Part shown: positions 30,860 through 38,392 of the stretch, piece by piece
Numbering within the stretch: the first letter of the stretch is position 1
How the letters are laid out: each line of letters starts with the position of its first letter
DNA from: a virus
DNA: 39,339 nucleotides
Virus record (IMG/VR): IMGVR_UViG_3300043429_000489
Coordinates: 1-39,339 of that record
Reading direction: 5' to 3' (one strand)
Notes under the pieces: model-generated
Database searches by the model: none
Seen by the model: the letters and a program-made list of their open reading frames with translations, nothing else
Told to the model about the DNA's origin: nothing
Translations under genes and position numbers: made by a program

Positions 30860-31627
30860 ATGAATTTCTATTCATTCCACATTGGCGACTACGCGGCGCA
30901 CACCCGCCGCTTATCGCTTACGGAGGATCTTGCGTATCGCCGGATGATTGACGAGTACTACCTCCAGGAAGGCCCATTGGATCTTGTTCCTGCGGCGATC
31001 GCCAGGCGTATTGGCATGCGCGAACACGTGGCCGATGTTGAGTACGTGCTCAGCCAGTTTTTTGAGCAGCAGGAGGACGGCTGGCATAGCACTCGATGCG
31101 ATAAAGAGATCGCGATCTACCACGCCAAGCTCGAACAGGCGTCCCGCGCCGGTCGTGCGTCCGCTGAGTCTCGGAAGCGCACCAGTGCAGCGCAAGATCA
31201 ACGAACGTCGAACACTCGTTCTACGGATGTTCAACCAACCAATAACCAAGAACCAATAACCAATAACCAAGAACCAGTAAAGACAAAGAAGGCTGCGCCT
31301 TCTTCTGAGTTTTCCCTTCCCGAATGGATTCCTAACGATTCGTTCGAGGCCTTCATCGAGCACCGCAAGAAGCTCAAGGCTCCGATGACGCACCTGGCGC
31401 AGACCAGACTCGTCGCGGAGCTTTCCCGATTGCGTGAGGACGGCAACGAGCCGCATGCAGTGCTTGATCAGTCGATCCTAAACGGATGGAAGGGCGTTTT
31501 TCCACTGAAGCAGCAGGCCGGAGCACCCGTAGGAAGCAAGGCCGCCCGACAACAACAAGACAAGGAGTGGCTTGATGAGCTTACCGGCAGAACAAAGCAC
31601 GCCATCATCGACATCACGCCTACCTGA
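30860..31627 (+). CDS. Replication protein with DUF1376 N-terminus (lambda O position)
   Basis: The protein has 255 residues. The ATG at 30860 is chosen because MNFYSFHIGDYAAHTRRLSL is the DUF1376 opening; upstream ATGs are in cro. The DUF1376 part (LAYRRMIDEYYLQEGPLDL) runs to about residue 100. A low-complexity linker encodes two copies of NNQEPIT/V near residues 127-141. The C-terminal part (WIPNDSFEAFIEHRKKLKAP; ILNGWKGVFP) is a helical domain common at the end of phage replication initiators. It probably binds the origin. It overlaps the helicase-loader-like gene by 53 bp. Confidence 0.78.
   Translation: MNFYSFHIGDYAAHTRRLSLTEDLAYRRMIDEYYLQEGPLDLVPAAIARRIGMREHVADVEYVLSQFFEQQEDGWHSTRCDKEIAIYHAKLEQASRAGRASAESRKRTSAAQDQRTSNTRSTDVQPTNNQEPITNNQEPVKTKKAAPSSEFSLPEWIPNDSFEAFIEHRKKLKAPMTHLAQTRLVAELSRLREDGNEPHAVLDQSILNGWKGVFPLKQQAGAPVGSKAARQQQDKEWLDELTGRTKHAIIDITPT
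31239..31280. repeat. Six tandem heptamers, candidate origin iterons
   Basis: Two 21-bp copies (31239-31259 and 31260-31280, one mismatch) are each built from three 7-bp units: CCAATAA, CCAAGAA, CCAATAA, CCAATAA, CCAAGAA, CCAGTAA. The block is A-rich against a GC-rich background and lies inside the replication gene, as lambda's origin does. It also encodes an Asn/Gln linker, so a purely protein-level explanation is possible. Confidence 0.6.
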
Positions 31628-32168
31628 GAGCTGGACTGAGCGCCTGCTTGACCGCCTGGCGGCCATGTATGGGCAAAAGTTCACCGATCAGTGGCGCGGG
31701 GTAGATCCGACCTACCTCAAGAGCGTATGGAGCGAGGAGCTTGCGAGCTTCTCCGTGGATGAGATCAAGCGTGGCTTAGCGGCTTGCCGTACTCGCCCCT
31801 GGCCGCCGACCTTGCCGGAGTTTCTATCCCTTTGCCGCCCGCCGATTGACCCAGAGACCGCCTTTTACGAGGCCGTCCGTGAGCTGCGTAAGCGCGAATC
31901 GAACGAGGACACCTGGAGCCATCCGGCCATCTTCTGGGCAACGCGCCTCTTTGCTACCCAGGACTTGATGGGCGCGGCCTACGCAACGATCAAGAATCGC
32001 TGGGCCAAGGCACTCAATGAGCAACTGGAGCTGGGCACGTGGCCTGAGATCCCGCAGCGCTTGATCGAGCTGCCCGCCCCTGGCCAGACTTCGGTAGATC
32101 CGGAGAAGGTCAAGCAATACCTGGCCGAGCTGCGTGAGCGCATGAGCCGACCCGTAGGGCAGAGATGA
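31575..32168 (+). CDS. Replication protein P-like helicase loader
   Basis: The protein has 197 residues. The ATG at 31575 has AAGGAG at the right spacing; a TTG one codon upstream is too close to it. The pattern WTERLLDRLAAMYGQKFTDQ, W.EELASFSVDEIKRGLAAC and RTRPWPPTLPEFLSLCRPP is that of lambda P-family proteins. These bring the host replicative helicase to the phage origin. The Pro-Trp-Pro-Pro segment and RLFATQDLMGAAYATIKNRW support this. The gene lies directly behind the O-like gene, as in lambdoid phages. Confidence 0.78.
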   Translation: MSLPAEQSTPSSTSRLPESWTERLLDRLAAMYGQKFTDQWRGVDPTYLKSVWSEELASFSVDEIKRGLAACRTRPWPPTLPEFLSLCRPPIDPETAFYEAVRELRKRESNEDTWSHPAIFWATRLFATQDLMGAAYATIKNRWAKALNEQLELGTWPEIPQRLIELPAPGQTSVDPEKVKQYLAELRERMSRPVGQR

Positions 32169-32383
32169 CATGCGAGCACTGTCAATCCTTCGCACAACAG
32201 CCGTTTCATGGGGGTTACTCCTTCCGATGCGTGAATTGCTGCGCTCGGCTCGTGTATTCGGCTTATCCGCATCGTGGCCAAGCGAGCGTGATGTTAGCTG
32301 CCATCTCCAGATTCAGAGACGCGCCACCGCGGGACGAGATCCTGGCCGGTGTGGCTGCGCTAGTGAAGGCAAGCCATGAGTAA
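32165..32383 (+). CDS. Small zinc-finger-like protein
   Basis: The protein has 72 residues, starting inside the upstream stop (ATGA). It carries CEHC (residues 3-6) and, after HGGYSFRCVNC, a second pair at residues 22-26, giving a four-cysteine ribbon. A basic helix (QASVMLAAISRFRDAPPRDE) follows. It overlaps ninB by 8 bp. In the nin-like region such proteins often handle nucleic acids, but no specific role can be given. Confidence 0.6.
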   Translation: MTCEHCQSFAQQPFHGGYSFRCVNCCARLVYSAYPHRGQASVMLAAISRFRDAPPRDEILAGVAALVKASHE

Positions 32384-32768
32384 GCGCGTGTTTTTTCTCG
32401 TGCATGACGTGGCTCGTCGCAATGCGTATCAGGCCGTCCAGGATGCGCCCGAAGGTTACTGCGTCGAAGTGAAGGAGCGAACCCGCACGCTAGAGCAGAA
32501 CGCCAAGCTCTGGGCCATGTTGGGTGACGTGGCCCGCCAAATCGAATGGCATGGCCAAAAGCTCACCGCGGAAAACTGGAAGGACATGTTCAGCGCTTCG
32601 CTCAAACGCCAGGCTGCCGTTCCTGGGATCGATGGCGGCTTCGTTGTATTGGGCACGCGCACTAGCCGCATGACCAAGAGCGAGATGGCCGAGCTGATCG
32701 AGCTGATGTACGCCTTCGGAGCCGAGCGTGGCGTCCAGTGGAGCGATCCCGTGGAGTACACGCAATGA
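32376..32768 (+). CDS. ninB: NinB family recombination protein
   Basis: The protein has 130 residues. The family pattern is clear: an N-terminal strand FFLVHDVARRNAYQAV, then VEVKERTRTLEQNAKLWAML, GQKLTAENWKDMFSASL, and the C-terminal TSRMTKSEMAELIELMYAFG. NinB (Orf of lambda) is a recombination mediator that binds single-stranded DNA and helps load annealing proteins. It fits with the Bet/exonuclease set encoded on the other strand. Confidence 0.9.
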   Translation: MSKRVFFLVHDVARRNAYQAVQDAPEGYCVEVKERTRTLEQNAKLWAMLGDVARQIEWHGQKLTAENWKDMFSASLKRQAAVPGIDGGFVVLGTRTSRMTKSEMAELIELMYAFGAERGVQWSDPVEYTQ

Positions 32769-33034
32769 GAACCAAGAACGCCAAGGCGATTACGAAAGCC
32801 GAGAGCGCGTATCTCGGATGGGTCAAAAGCCAACCCTGCGGCGTATGCGGCCAGGCCGGCCCCAGTGACGCCCACCACATTGAGCAGGGAAAGCATTTTC
32901 TGTGCATACCACTGTGCAAGGACTGCCACCAAGGCAGCTTTAACGGCCTACATGGCCAAGCGCGGATCTGGAGCGTGCTCAAGAAAACCGAGCTAAGCGT
33001 ACTGAACGACACCATAGGAGCCTACTCACGATGA
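32765..33034 (+). CDS. HNH-type small nuclease (Ref/DUF968-like)
   Basis: The protein has 89 residues, with its start overlapping the ninB stop. CGVCGQAGPSDAHHIEQGKH, followed by LCIPLCKDCHQGSFNGLHGQ, is an HNH-like zinc site: CxxC, DAHH, and CxxCH. The arrangement resembles the Ref or DUF968 recombination nucleases. It probably cuts DNA during phage recombination or replaces NinG. The C-terminal helix (WSVLKKTELSVLNDTIGAYS) completes the fold. Identity to any named protein is not claimed. Confidence 0.7.
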   Translation: MRTKNAKAITKAESAYLGWVKSQPCGVCGQAGPSDAHHIEQGKHFLCIPLCKDCHQGSFNGLHGQARIWSVLKKTELSVLNDTIGAYSR

Positions 33035-33294
33035 AGCGGATGCTTGACTTAGAAGATTTCCCGATTGGATCGCGCGTCATGACCCCTTCGGGACGCATCG
33101 GAATCGTCGTCAAGCACCACGCCACCAGCAAGATCGATCTCTTTCAGCGGATCTCCGTTCAATTTGGGAAGAACCCACGCGATGGCGTCGTACTCCAGCC
33201 GCAATTCCTTGTGATGCTGCAAGAAAGCGCAATCAAAAATCCAGAAACCCCCCTAACCCACACGAAAATGAACCAAGGAGAACCAAAAGAATGA
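33031..33294 (+). CDS. Small beta-barrel protein of unknown function
   Basis: The protein has 87 residues, coupled to its neighbours by ATGA overlaps at both ends. The core (FPIGSRVMTPSGRIGIVVKH, then ISVQFGKNPRDGVVLQPQFL) looks like an SH3-like barrel of the sort that binds nucleic acids or tails of other proteins. The C-terminus is a polar linker. It belongs to the nin-like block. No family name can be given. Confidence 0.55.
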   Translation: MKRMLDLEDFPIGSRVMTPSGRIGIVVKHHATSKIDLFQRISVQFGKNPRDGVVLQPQFLVMLQESAIKNPETPLTHTKMNQGEPKE

Positions 33295-33677
33295 GCGGAC
33301 AGACTCAACCGATTAGCAAGACCAAGAGCGGGATGGATCCCGAGTACTTGAAGAGCATTGCGGAGTTTGCGCACGAGATCAATCGCGCCTACTGCGAGGC
33401 GATCGGAGACCACACTCAGCCCAAGTGGGCGGATCTGCCTGCGCACCTACAAGCCGGGATCATGATGGGCGTGGAGGCAAACATGGATTCGATCATGTCG
33501 CCCGAGCAGAGCCATTCGGTATGGATGGAAGAGAAGCGCCGCACTGGATGGAAATACGCCCCGGTCAAGAACGTCGAGGCGAGGGAGCACCCTTGCATGG
33601 TCCCCTGGGATCTCCTGCCACAAGATCAGCGCGTAAAGGATTACCTTTTTGTCGCCGTGATGAGGCTCTTTACTTGA
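33291..33677 (+). CDS. RyR-domain protein
   Basis: The protein has 128 residues, starting inside the upstream stop. The motif chain WADLPAHLQAGIMMGVEAN, HSVWMEEKRRTGWKYAPVKN, HPCMVPWDLLPQDQRVKDYL is the phage version of the RyR domain. It carries the H-x-x-W, G-W-x-Y and H-P-x-x-x-x-x-x-L-P-x-x-x-x-x-K-D landmarks. In animal channels RyR repeats act as protein modules and may bind nucleotides; the phage role is unknown. The stop overlaps the rusA start (TTGA). Confidence 0.8.
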   Translation: MSGQTQPISKTKSGMDPEYLKSIAEFAHEINRAYCEAIGDHTQPKWADLPAHLQAGIMMGVEANMDSIMSPEQSHSVWMEEKRRTGWKYAPVKNVEAREHPCMVPWDLLPQDQRVKDYLFVAVMRLFT

Positions 33678-34012
33678 ACGAAGTCACGCTGCCCTGGCCG
33701 ATGAAGGAGCTGAGTCCGAACGCTAGAGTCCATTGGGCGCGATTGGCCAAGGCCAAGAAAAGCTACCGCTCTGCCTGCTTTTGGCTCGCGAAGGAGGCCA
33801 AGCTCCAGGCTCCAGGAGAGGGCGTGATCCGTATCGAGATGGCTTTCTACCCACCTTGCCGACGCACGAGAGACGAGGACAACCTCCTAGCCTCCATGAA
33901 GTCGGGGCTTGACGGGTTAGCGGACGCTCTCCAGGTAAACGATAGCCGCTTTAAGGTGGAGTGGACGATCGAGGAGAAGCTCGGCGGCATGGTGAAGGTG
34001 AGGATCACGTGA
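33674..34012 (+). CDS. rusA: RusA-type Holliday junction resolvase
   Basis: The protein has 112 residues and is read from a TTG at 33674, which overlaps the upstream stop. That start gives the RusA opening NEVTLPWPMKELSPNARVHW; an ATG at 33701 would remove it. The active site is seen in RRTRDEDNLLASMKSGLDGL and ADALQVNDSRFK: three Asp residues in the usual RusA places and a conserved Lys. It resolves branched DNA before packaging. The frame is open far upstream but that part overlaps the RyR gene and is not a protein. Confidence 0.87.
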   Translation: MNEVTLPWPMKELSPNARVHWARLAKAKKSYRSACFWLAKEAKLQAPGEGVIRIEMAFYPPCRRTRDEDNLLASMKSGLDGLADALQVNDSRFKVEWTIEEKLGGMVKVRIT

Positions 34013-34197
34013 AGGAAAAGGGCAAGAGGGATCAAGGCTATGACAGCTACTTGATGACGCAGACCGAAGTAGGCCAAGAGCTGGGCGTGAGCCGTGAAGC
34101 CGTAAGCCAGATCGAGAAGCGGGCATTTGCCAAAATCCGACGGATTCTCAAGAAAAGAGCAGGGCGCGGAGATCCCCGCGACATCCTGCCAGACTGA
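34009..34197 (+). CDS. Sigma-70 region 4-like HTH protein, late regulator candidate
   Basis: The protein has 62 residues from a GTG at 34009, which overlaps the rusA stop. TQTEVGQELGVSREAVSQIE, then KRAFAKIRRILKKR, is the helix-turn-helix of sigma factor region 4, which binds -35 elements, without the other sigma regions. It is the last gene before the terminase genes, where lambdoid phages carry their late activator or antiterminator. I infer a role in late transcription. A purely structural or DNA-packaging role cannot be excluded. Confidence 0.65.
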   Translation: MKEKGKRDQGYDSYLMTQTEVGQELGVSREAVSQIEKRAFAKIRRILKKRAGRGDPRDILPD

Positions 34198-34208
34198 AAG
34201 GACGAACC

Positions 34209-34745
34209 ATGAGCAAGACGACCAAGAAGAAGGAGCTAACCCCGAAGCAGAAGCGCTTTGTGGAGGAGTACCTCGTTGATCTGAACGCGACTCAGGCCGC
34301 AATCAGGGCCGGCTACTCAGCCAAGACCGCCTATGCCATTGGCGAAGAAAACTTGAGGAAACCTGAGATCAAGGCGGCAGTAGATGAAGCGATGGCCAAG
34401 AGGGCCGAGAGAACCGAGATTGACCAGGACTACGTGATCAACGTGATCCGCAACACGATCGAGCGCTGCGCTCAAGCTCAGCCGGTACTGGATGCCTTCG
34501 GCAACCCACTCAAGATCGAGACGCCTACCGGAGACCTGGCCGCGGCTTTCCGATTTAAGGAGATGGCCGTACTTAAGGGTGCGGAGCTGCTCGGCAAACA
34601 CCTGGGCATGTTCATCGACAAGCACGAATTGACCGGCAAGAACGGCCAACCGCTCGGCCAGACATCGGGCGTCCTGCTCGTGCCTGGCACGCTGAACAAA
34701 TCGGAGTGGGAGAAGGCAGCCAAGGCCGCGGGGGCGAAGGAATGA
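34209..34745 (+). CDS. terS: Terminase small subunit
   Basis: The protein has 178 residues. The N-terminal helix-turn-helix (TPKQKRFVEEYLVDLNATQA, then AIRAGYSAKTAYAIGEENLR, then KPEIKAAVDEAM) is the Terminase_2 pattern that recognises the packaging site. The C-terminal half (FRFKEMAVLKGAELLGKHLG) is the oligomerisation region. It starts after AAAGGACGAACC and feeds DNA to the large subunit encoded two genes on. The packaging site itself is not identified. Confidence 0.9.
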   Translation: MSKTTKKKELTPKQKRFVEEYLVDLNATQAAIRAGYSAKTAYAIGEENLRKPEIKAAVDEAMAKRAERTEIDQDYVINVIRNTIERCAQAQPVLDAFGNPLKIETPTGDLAAAFRFKEMAVLKGAELLGKHLGMFIDKHELTGKNGQPLGQTSGVLLVPGTLNKSEWEKAAKAAGAKE

Positions 34746-35017
34746 ACGCGCTAGAACTAGCAAACGCCCTGGTAAATACCGATTACACGCCACTGAAAGC
34801 TGAAGCCGCCGCAATGCTACGCCGGCTGCAAGACAAGCTCGACATTGAGACAGCCTACAACGCAATTCACATTGAGCGGATCCAGGCGCTTAGATCCGCA
34901 CTGACCGAGATCCTAGAGAACGATGGCTCCCGGAGGATCTACTCAGCCGGCGGACTGTATGACGCAAGACAGAAGGCCGAAGCATTGCTTCGTGAGGCGG
35001 GCATACAGGACGCATGA
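34742..35017 (+). CDS. Small helical protein between the terminase genes
   Basis: The protein has 91 residues. The ATG at 34742 overlaps the terS stop, and its own stop overlaps the terL start. It is entirely helical (LELANALVNTDYTPLKAEAA; AAMLRRLQDKLDIETAYNAI) and ends in YDARQKAEALLREAG. Small helical proteins like this are frequent beside terminases; a role as packaging accessory is likely but unproven. Confidence 0.55.
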   Translation: MNALELANALVNTDYTPLKAEAAAMLRRLQDKLDIETAYNAIHIERIQALRSALTEILENDGSRRIYSAGGLYDARQKAEALLREAGIQDA

Positions 35018-36399
35018 AGCCGATATGGACGCCACTAGCGGGTAGCCAAACCCTATTTCTCCAGTGCCCGATCTACGAGGCATTGCTGGAGGGTACGCGG
35101 GGAGGCGGCAAAACCGACACCCTGCTCATGAGTTTTGCCCAGAACGTGGGGCGCGGCTTCGGGCAGCATTGGCGTGGCGTGCTCTTCCGTCTTACCTATC
35201 CGCAACTGGCGGACGTGGTAGCCAAGAGCAAGCGATGGTTTTATCAGATCTTCCCAGAAGCGAAGTTCAACGAGTCGGACTACTCCTGGAAGTGGCCGAC
35301 GGGCGAGATGCTTTTCTTTCGCTATGGCGATAAAGAGGACGACTACTGGAATTACCACGGCCATGAGTACCCCTGGTTAGGATTCGAGGAGCTGACTAAC
35401 TGGCGCAGCTTGAGCTTTTACGAAGCGATGCAATCCACCTGCCGCAGCTCCTATCCAGGCATGCCCAGGATGGTGCGAGCTACGTGTAACCCTTTTGGGC
35501 GGGGACACGGCCCAGTCAAGGAGCGTTTCAAATTAGGGCAAGGCGGCGTGCCATCGGGTCAAGTGATTACCGATGAGGGCGGCAAAGAGCGCGTGCGGAT
35601 TCATTCGAGCATTTACGAGAACACGATCCTGCTCGAAGCCGATCCGGAGTACCTCAAGACTCTCGAAGCATTGAAGGATCCGAACCGCCGGCGAGCATGG
35701 CTCGAAGGCGACTGGGACATCCACGTTGGATCCTTCCTGGAGATGGTATGGAATCCGTCGAAGGCGATCGTGACGCCCTTCACGATCCCGTCAACCTGGA
35801 AAGTATGGAAGTCGATGGACTGGGGCTATGCCGCCCCGTATGCCGTCTATTGGTTCGCCCTGGATCCGGATGGCGTCTATTACATTTGGCGCGAGCTATA
35901 CGGCGCAGGCGAGAAGGCCGGCACGGGTACGCGTGAGAACGCTGCCGACGTGGCCAAGAAGATCCGCCGCATTGAAGAGCACGATGAGCGCCTGGGCTAC
36001 GAGTACCGCATGAACCTGGCGGATCCGGCCATCATGAGCAAGATCGGCGCAGATCGCTCCATCGGCCAGATCTTCCGAGAGAACGGCGTCAAATGGCAGG
36101 AAGCCTGGAACGCTAAGGGATCTCGCGTCAATGGCGCTCAGGAGATCATCCGGCTACTCGCTGAGGACAAACTCAAGGTGTTCAGCACATGCAAACACTG
36201 GCTAAGAACAGTGCCGAGCCTGCCGCCCGATGATGACAATCCCGAGGACGTGGACACCGATGCAGAAGATCACGCATGGGATGCCACGCGCTACGGAATC
36301 ATGCGTCGTCGTCGCTCGCCAGATGAAGTACAAAAATCCTCTGACCCCGAAGAATCGACTTATAAAGAGGACGACGGAACATACAGAATAAAAGTTTAG
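35014..36399 (+). CDS. terL: Terminase large subunit
   Basis: The protein has 461 residues. The ATPase has a Walker A GTRGGGKT at residues 27-34, a Walker B with the acidic pair in WLGFEEL (Glu125-Glu126) and a coupling motif ATCNP (156-160). The nuclease half has Asp269 (SMDWGYAAPYAVYW), Asp337 (LADPAIM) and DHAWDATRYG (419-427). It pumps DNA through the portal and cuts it at the end of packaging. The length is typical. The start overlaps the previous stop (ATGA). Confidence 0.95.
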   Translation: MKPIWTPLAGSQTLFLQCPIYEALLEGTRGGGKTDTLLMSFAQNVGRGFGQHWRGVLFRLTYPQLADVVAKSKRWFYQIFPEAKFNESDYSWKWPTGEMLFFRYGDKEDDYWNYHGHEYPWLGFEELTNWRSLSFYEAMQSTCRSSYPGMPRMVRATCNPFGRGHGPVKERFKLGQGGVPSGQVITDEGGKERVRIHSSIYENTILLEADPEYLKTLEALKDPNRRRAWLEGDWDIHVGSFLEMVWNPSKAIVTPFTIPSTWKVWKSMDWGYAAPYAVYWFALDPDGVYYIWRELYGAGEKAGTGTRENAADVAKKIRRIEEHDERLGYEYRMNLADPAIMSKIGADRSIGQIFRENGVKWQEAWNAKGSRVNGAQEIIRLLAEDKLKVFSTCKHWLRTVPSLPPDDDNPEDVDTDAEDHAWDATRYGIMRRRRSPDEVQKSSDPEESTYKEDDGTYRIKV

Positions 36400-36409
36400 C
36401 GGAGAGCGC

Positions 36410-38374
36410 ATGGATCAGAACCAACCGAAGCAAACGGGAGCGGAGTCACAAGACCCGCAGTACAGAGAAGAACCCAAGGCCGACGAGCTGGCGAAGAAAT
36501 GGAATAAGCGCATTAGCGCAGCTCGCAAGCACTGGGAGGCCTTCCACCAGCGCGTGCGCCACAACCGCAACACTGTGGCCGGCTTCAACTGGACGAAGGA
36601 TCCGAAGTCAAAAGACTTCTACCAGCACCGCGCCAACCTGATTCACGGCACGATCACGGCCATTTTGCCGAGCGTGTACGCCCGCAATCCCGAGATCTCG
36701 ACTGTCCCGACCTACAACGGCGAGCAGCTCAAGCTCTTTTGCAAGACAATCGAGACAGTCACGAACCGATGCCTGGAGCAAGCGGATCTGAAGAACCGCG
36801 CCAAGGCAAGCGTGCGCTCAGCGCTCACGTCCAGTTTCGGCGTGGTCAAGGTCATGTACCAACGGGACATCCAGCAAGATCCGATCATACTGAGCCGCAT
36901 CAATGACACCCAGGACAACATCCTGGAGATCGAGCGCCTGATTGCAGACATCGAAGATCCGGATCAACGCGGCGAGCTAGAAGCCAAGCAGGAAGAATTG
37001 AAGCAGCTCATGGGTTCGCTCAATGAACAAGTCGAGATCGTGGCCGCCGAAGGCCTCGTGATCGACCGGATCCTCACGGATAACCTTCTGATTGATCCAT
37101 CCGTATGCGAGTTCTGGGACTACGCAGACTCCGACTGGATCTGCCAGATCATTCCCATGAAGAAGTCAACGGCCGAAGCCACGTACAAGCTCAAGCTCGA
37201 CAAGGCCAAGTCTTACGAAGCGAGCACGGATCAGCAGGCGATGGGCAAGAAGGACGGCCGCATCGCAACGGGCGCAACAAACCTCGATGAAGATAAGCAG
37301 ATCGCGATTCTGGAGATCTGGGACAAGAATACGCAGCGCGTCTATACGATGGCCGAAGGGTGCGATTACTGGCTCCGCGAGCCGTACTCCCCCAAGAAAG
37401 TCGGCGCACGATGGTTTCCGTACTTCCTCCTGCCCTTCCAGGTAGTCGATGGCCAGTTCGTGGGGCCGAGCCTCGTGGATCTGACTGAGCGCCTCCAGGA
37501 AGAGCACAACAACGCCCGCGATCGCTACAACGAGCACCGCGATCTCTGCCTGCCTGGCTGGGTCGCATCGGGCGAAGTGAACGAGAAGAGCATCAAGCGC
37601 TATACCGACTCCAAGCTAGGCGAGATTACGATTGTCGATACCGATGGCCGTCCTCTCAATCAGTTTATCCAAGAGCGCAACCATCCGAAGATTGACCCGC
37701 TCGTGTACGACACGAGTGCCGTCCGCTACGACTGGGAGCAAGTGACCGGCCTGCAAGATGCCGCCCGCTCCACTGTCGTCAAGCCCAAGACCGCTACTGA
37801 GGCGTCGATCCTCCAGCAAAGTCTCTCTGGCCGCGTCTCTGAGTTCAGGGATCAGGTAGAGGACTGGCTCCAGCTCATTGCGCAGTACTCAGCGCAGATC
37901 CTCTTGCAAGAGATGACTAAGGCGCAAGTCGAGCGAATCATGGGGCCGGGCGAGCCGACCATGATCGAGCAAGGCGGGATCCAGGTAGAAGCCACGATTC
38001 CGTCATACGACTGGCCTGAGCTGAGCCGCGATGACGTATTCGAGATGGTCGAGATGAAGATCCGCGCCGGCACGACGGGCGCACCGGACAAGATGGAGCA
38101 GCAAGAAGCCTGGGGCAAGGTACTGCCCATCATTCAAGGCCTGATTACGCAAGTGATCCAACTCCGCGCCCAGGGCATCGACACGGAGCCGCTTGTGAAC
38201 CTCATGCGCGAGACAGTGAAGCGCTTTGATGAGCGCCTCGATGTGGAGCAATTCATTCCCGCAGCACCCGCAACGCCGCCCGGCATGCCTGGCGCAGCAC
38301 CCGATATGGCCGGCATTGCTGCCATGTTGGGTGGAGGCGCACCGCCCCAAGATCCAGCCGTACCCCTTCAATAA
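36410..38374 (+). CDS. Portal protein
   Basis: The protein has 654 residues; GGAGAG precedes the ATG. The N-terminal part (KKWNKRISAARKHWEAFHQR; FYQHRANLIHGTITAILPSV) and YARNPEISTVP are typical of podovirus portals. The central part holds an acidic coiled segment (DNILEIERLIADIEDPDQRG). QFVGPSLVDLTERLQEEHNN and VTGLQDAARSTVVKPKTATE form the stem and clip. The C-terminus is a Pro/Gly/Ala-rich tail after an all-helical segment. It forms the ring through which DNA passes, and lies directly after terL. Confidence 0.9.
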   Translation: MDQNQPKQTGAESQDPQYREEPKADELAKKWNKRISAARKHWEAFHQRVRHNRNTVAGFNWTKDPKSKDFYQHRANLIHGTITAILPSVYARNPEISTVPTYNGEQLKLFCKTIETVTNRCLEQADLKNRAKASVRSALTSSFGVVKVMYQRDIQQDPIILSRINDTQDNILEIERLIADIEDPDQRGELEAKQEELKQLMGSLNEQVEIVAAEGLVIDRILTDNLLIDPSVCEFWDYADSDWICQIIPMKKSTAEATYKLKLDKAKSYEASTDQQAMGKKDGRIATGATNLDEDKQIAILEIWDKNTQRVYTMAEGCDYWLREPYSPKKVGARWFPYFLLPFQVVDGQFVGPSLVDLTERLQEEHNNARDRYNEHRDLCLPGWVASGEVNEKSIKRYTDSKLGEITIVDTDGRPLNQFIQERNHPKIDPLVYDTSAVRYDWEQVTGLQDAARSTVVKPKTATEASILQQSLSGRVSEFRDQVEDWLQLIAQYSAQILLQEMTKAQVERIMGPGEPTMIEQGGIQVEATIPSYDWPELSRDDVFEMVEMKIRAGTTGAPDKMEQQEAWGKVLPIIQGLITQVIQLRAQGIDTEPLVNLMRETVKRFDERLDVEQFIPAAPATPPGMPGAAPDMAGIAAMLGGGAPPQDPAVPLQ

Positions 38375-38392
38375 CGAAAAATAGGAGCTTAA

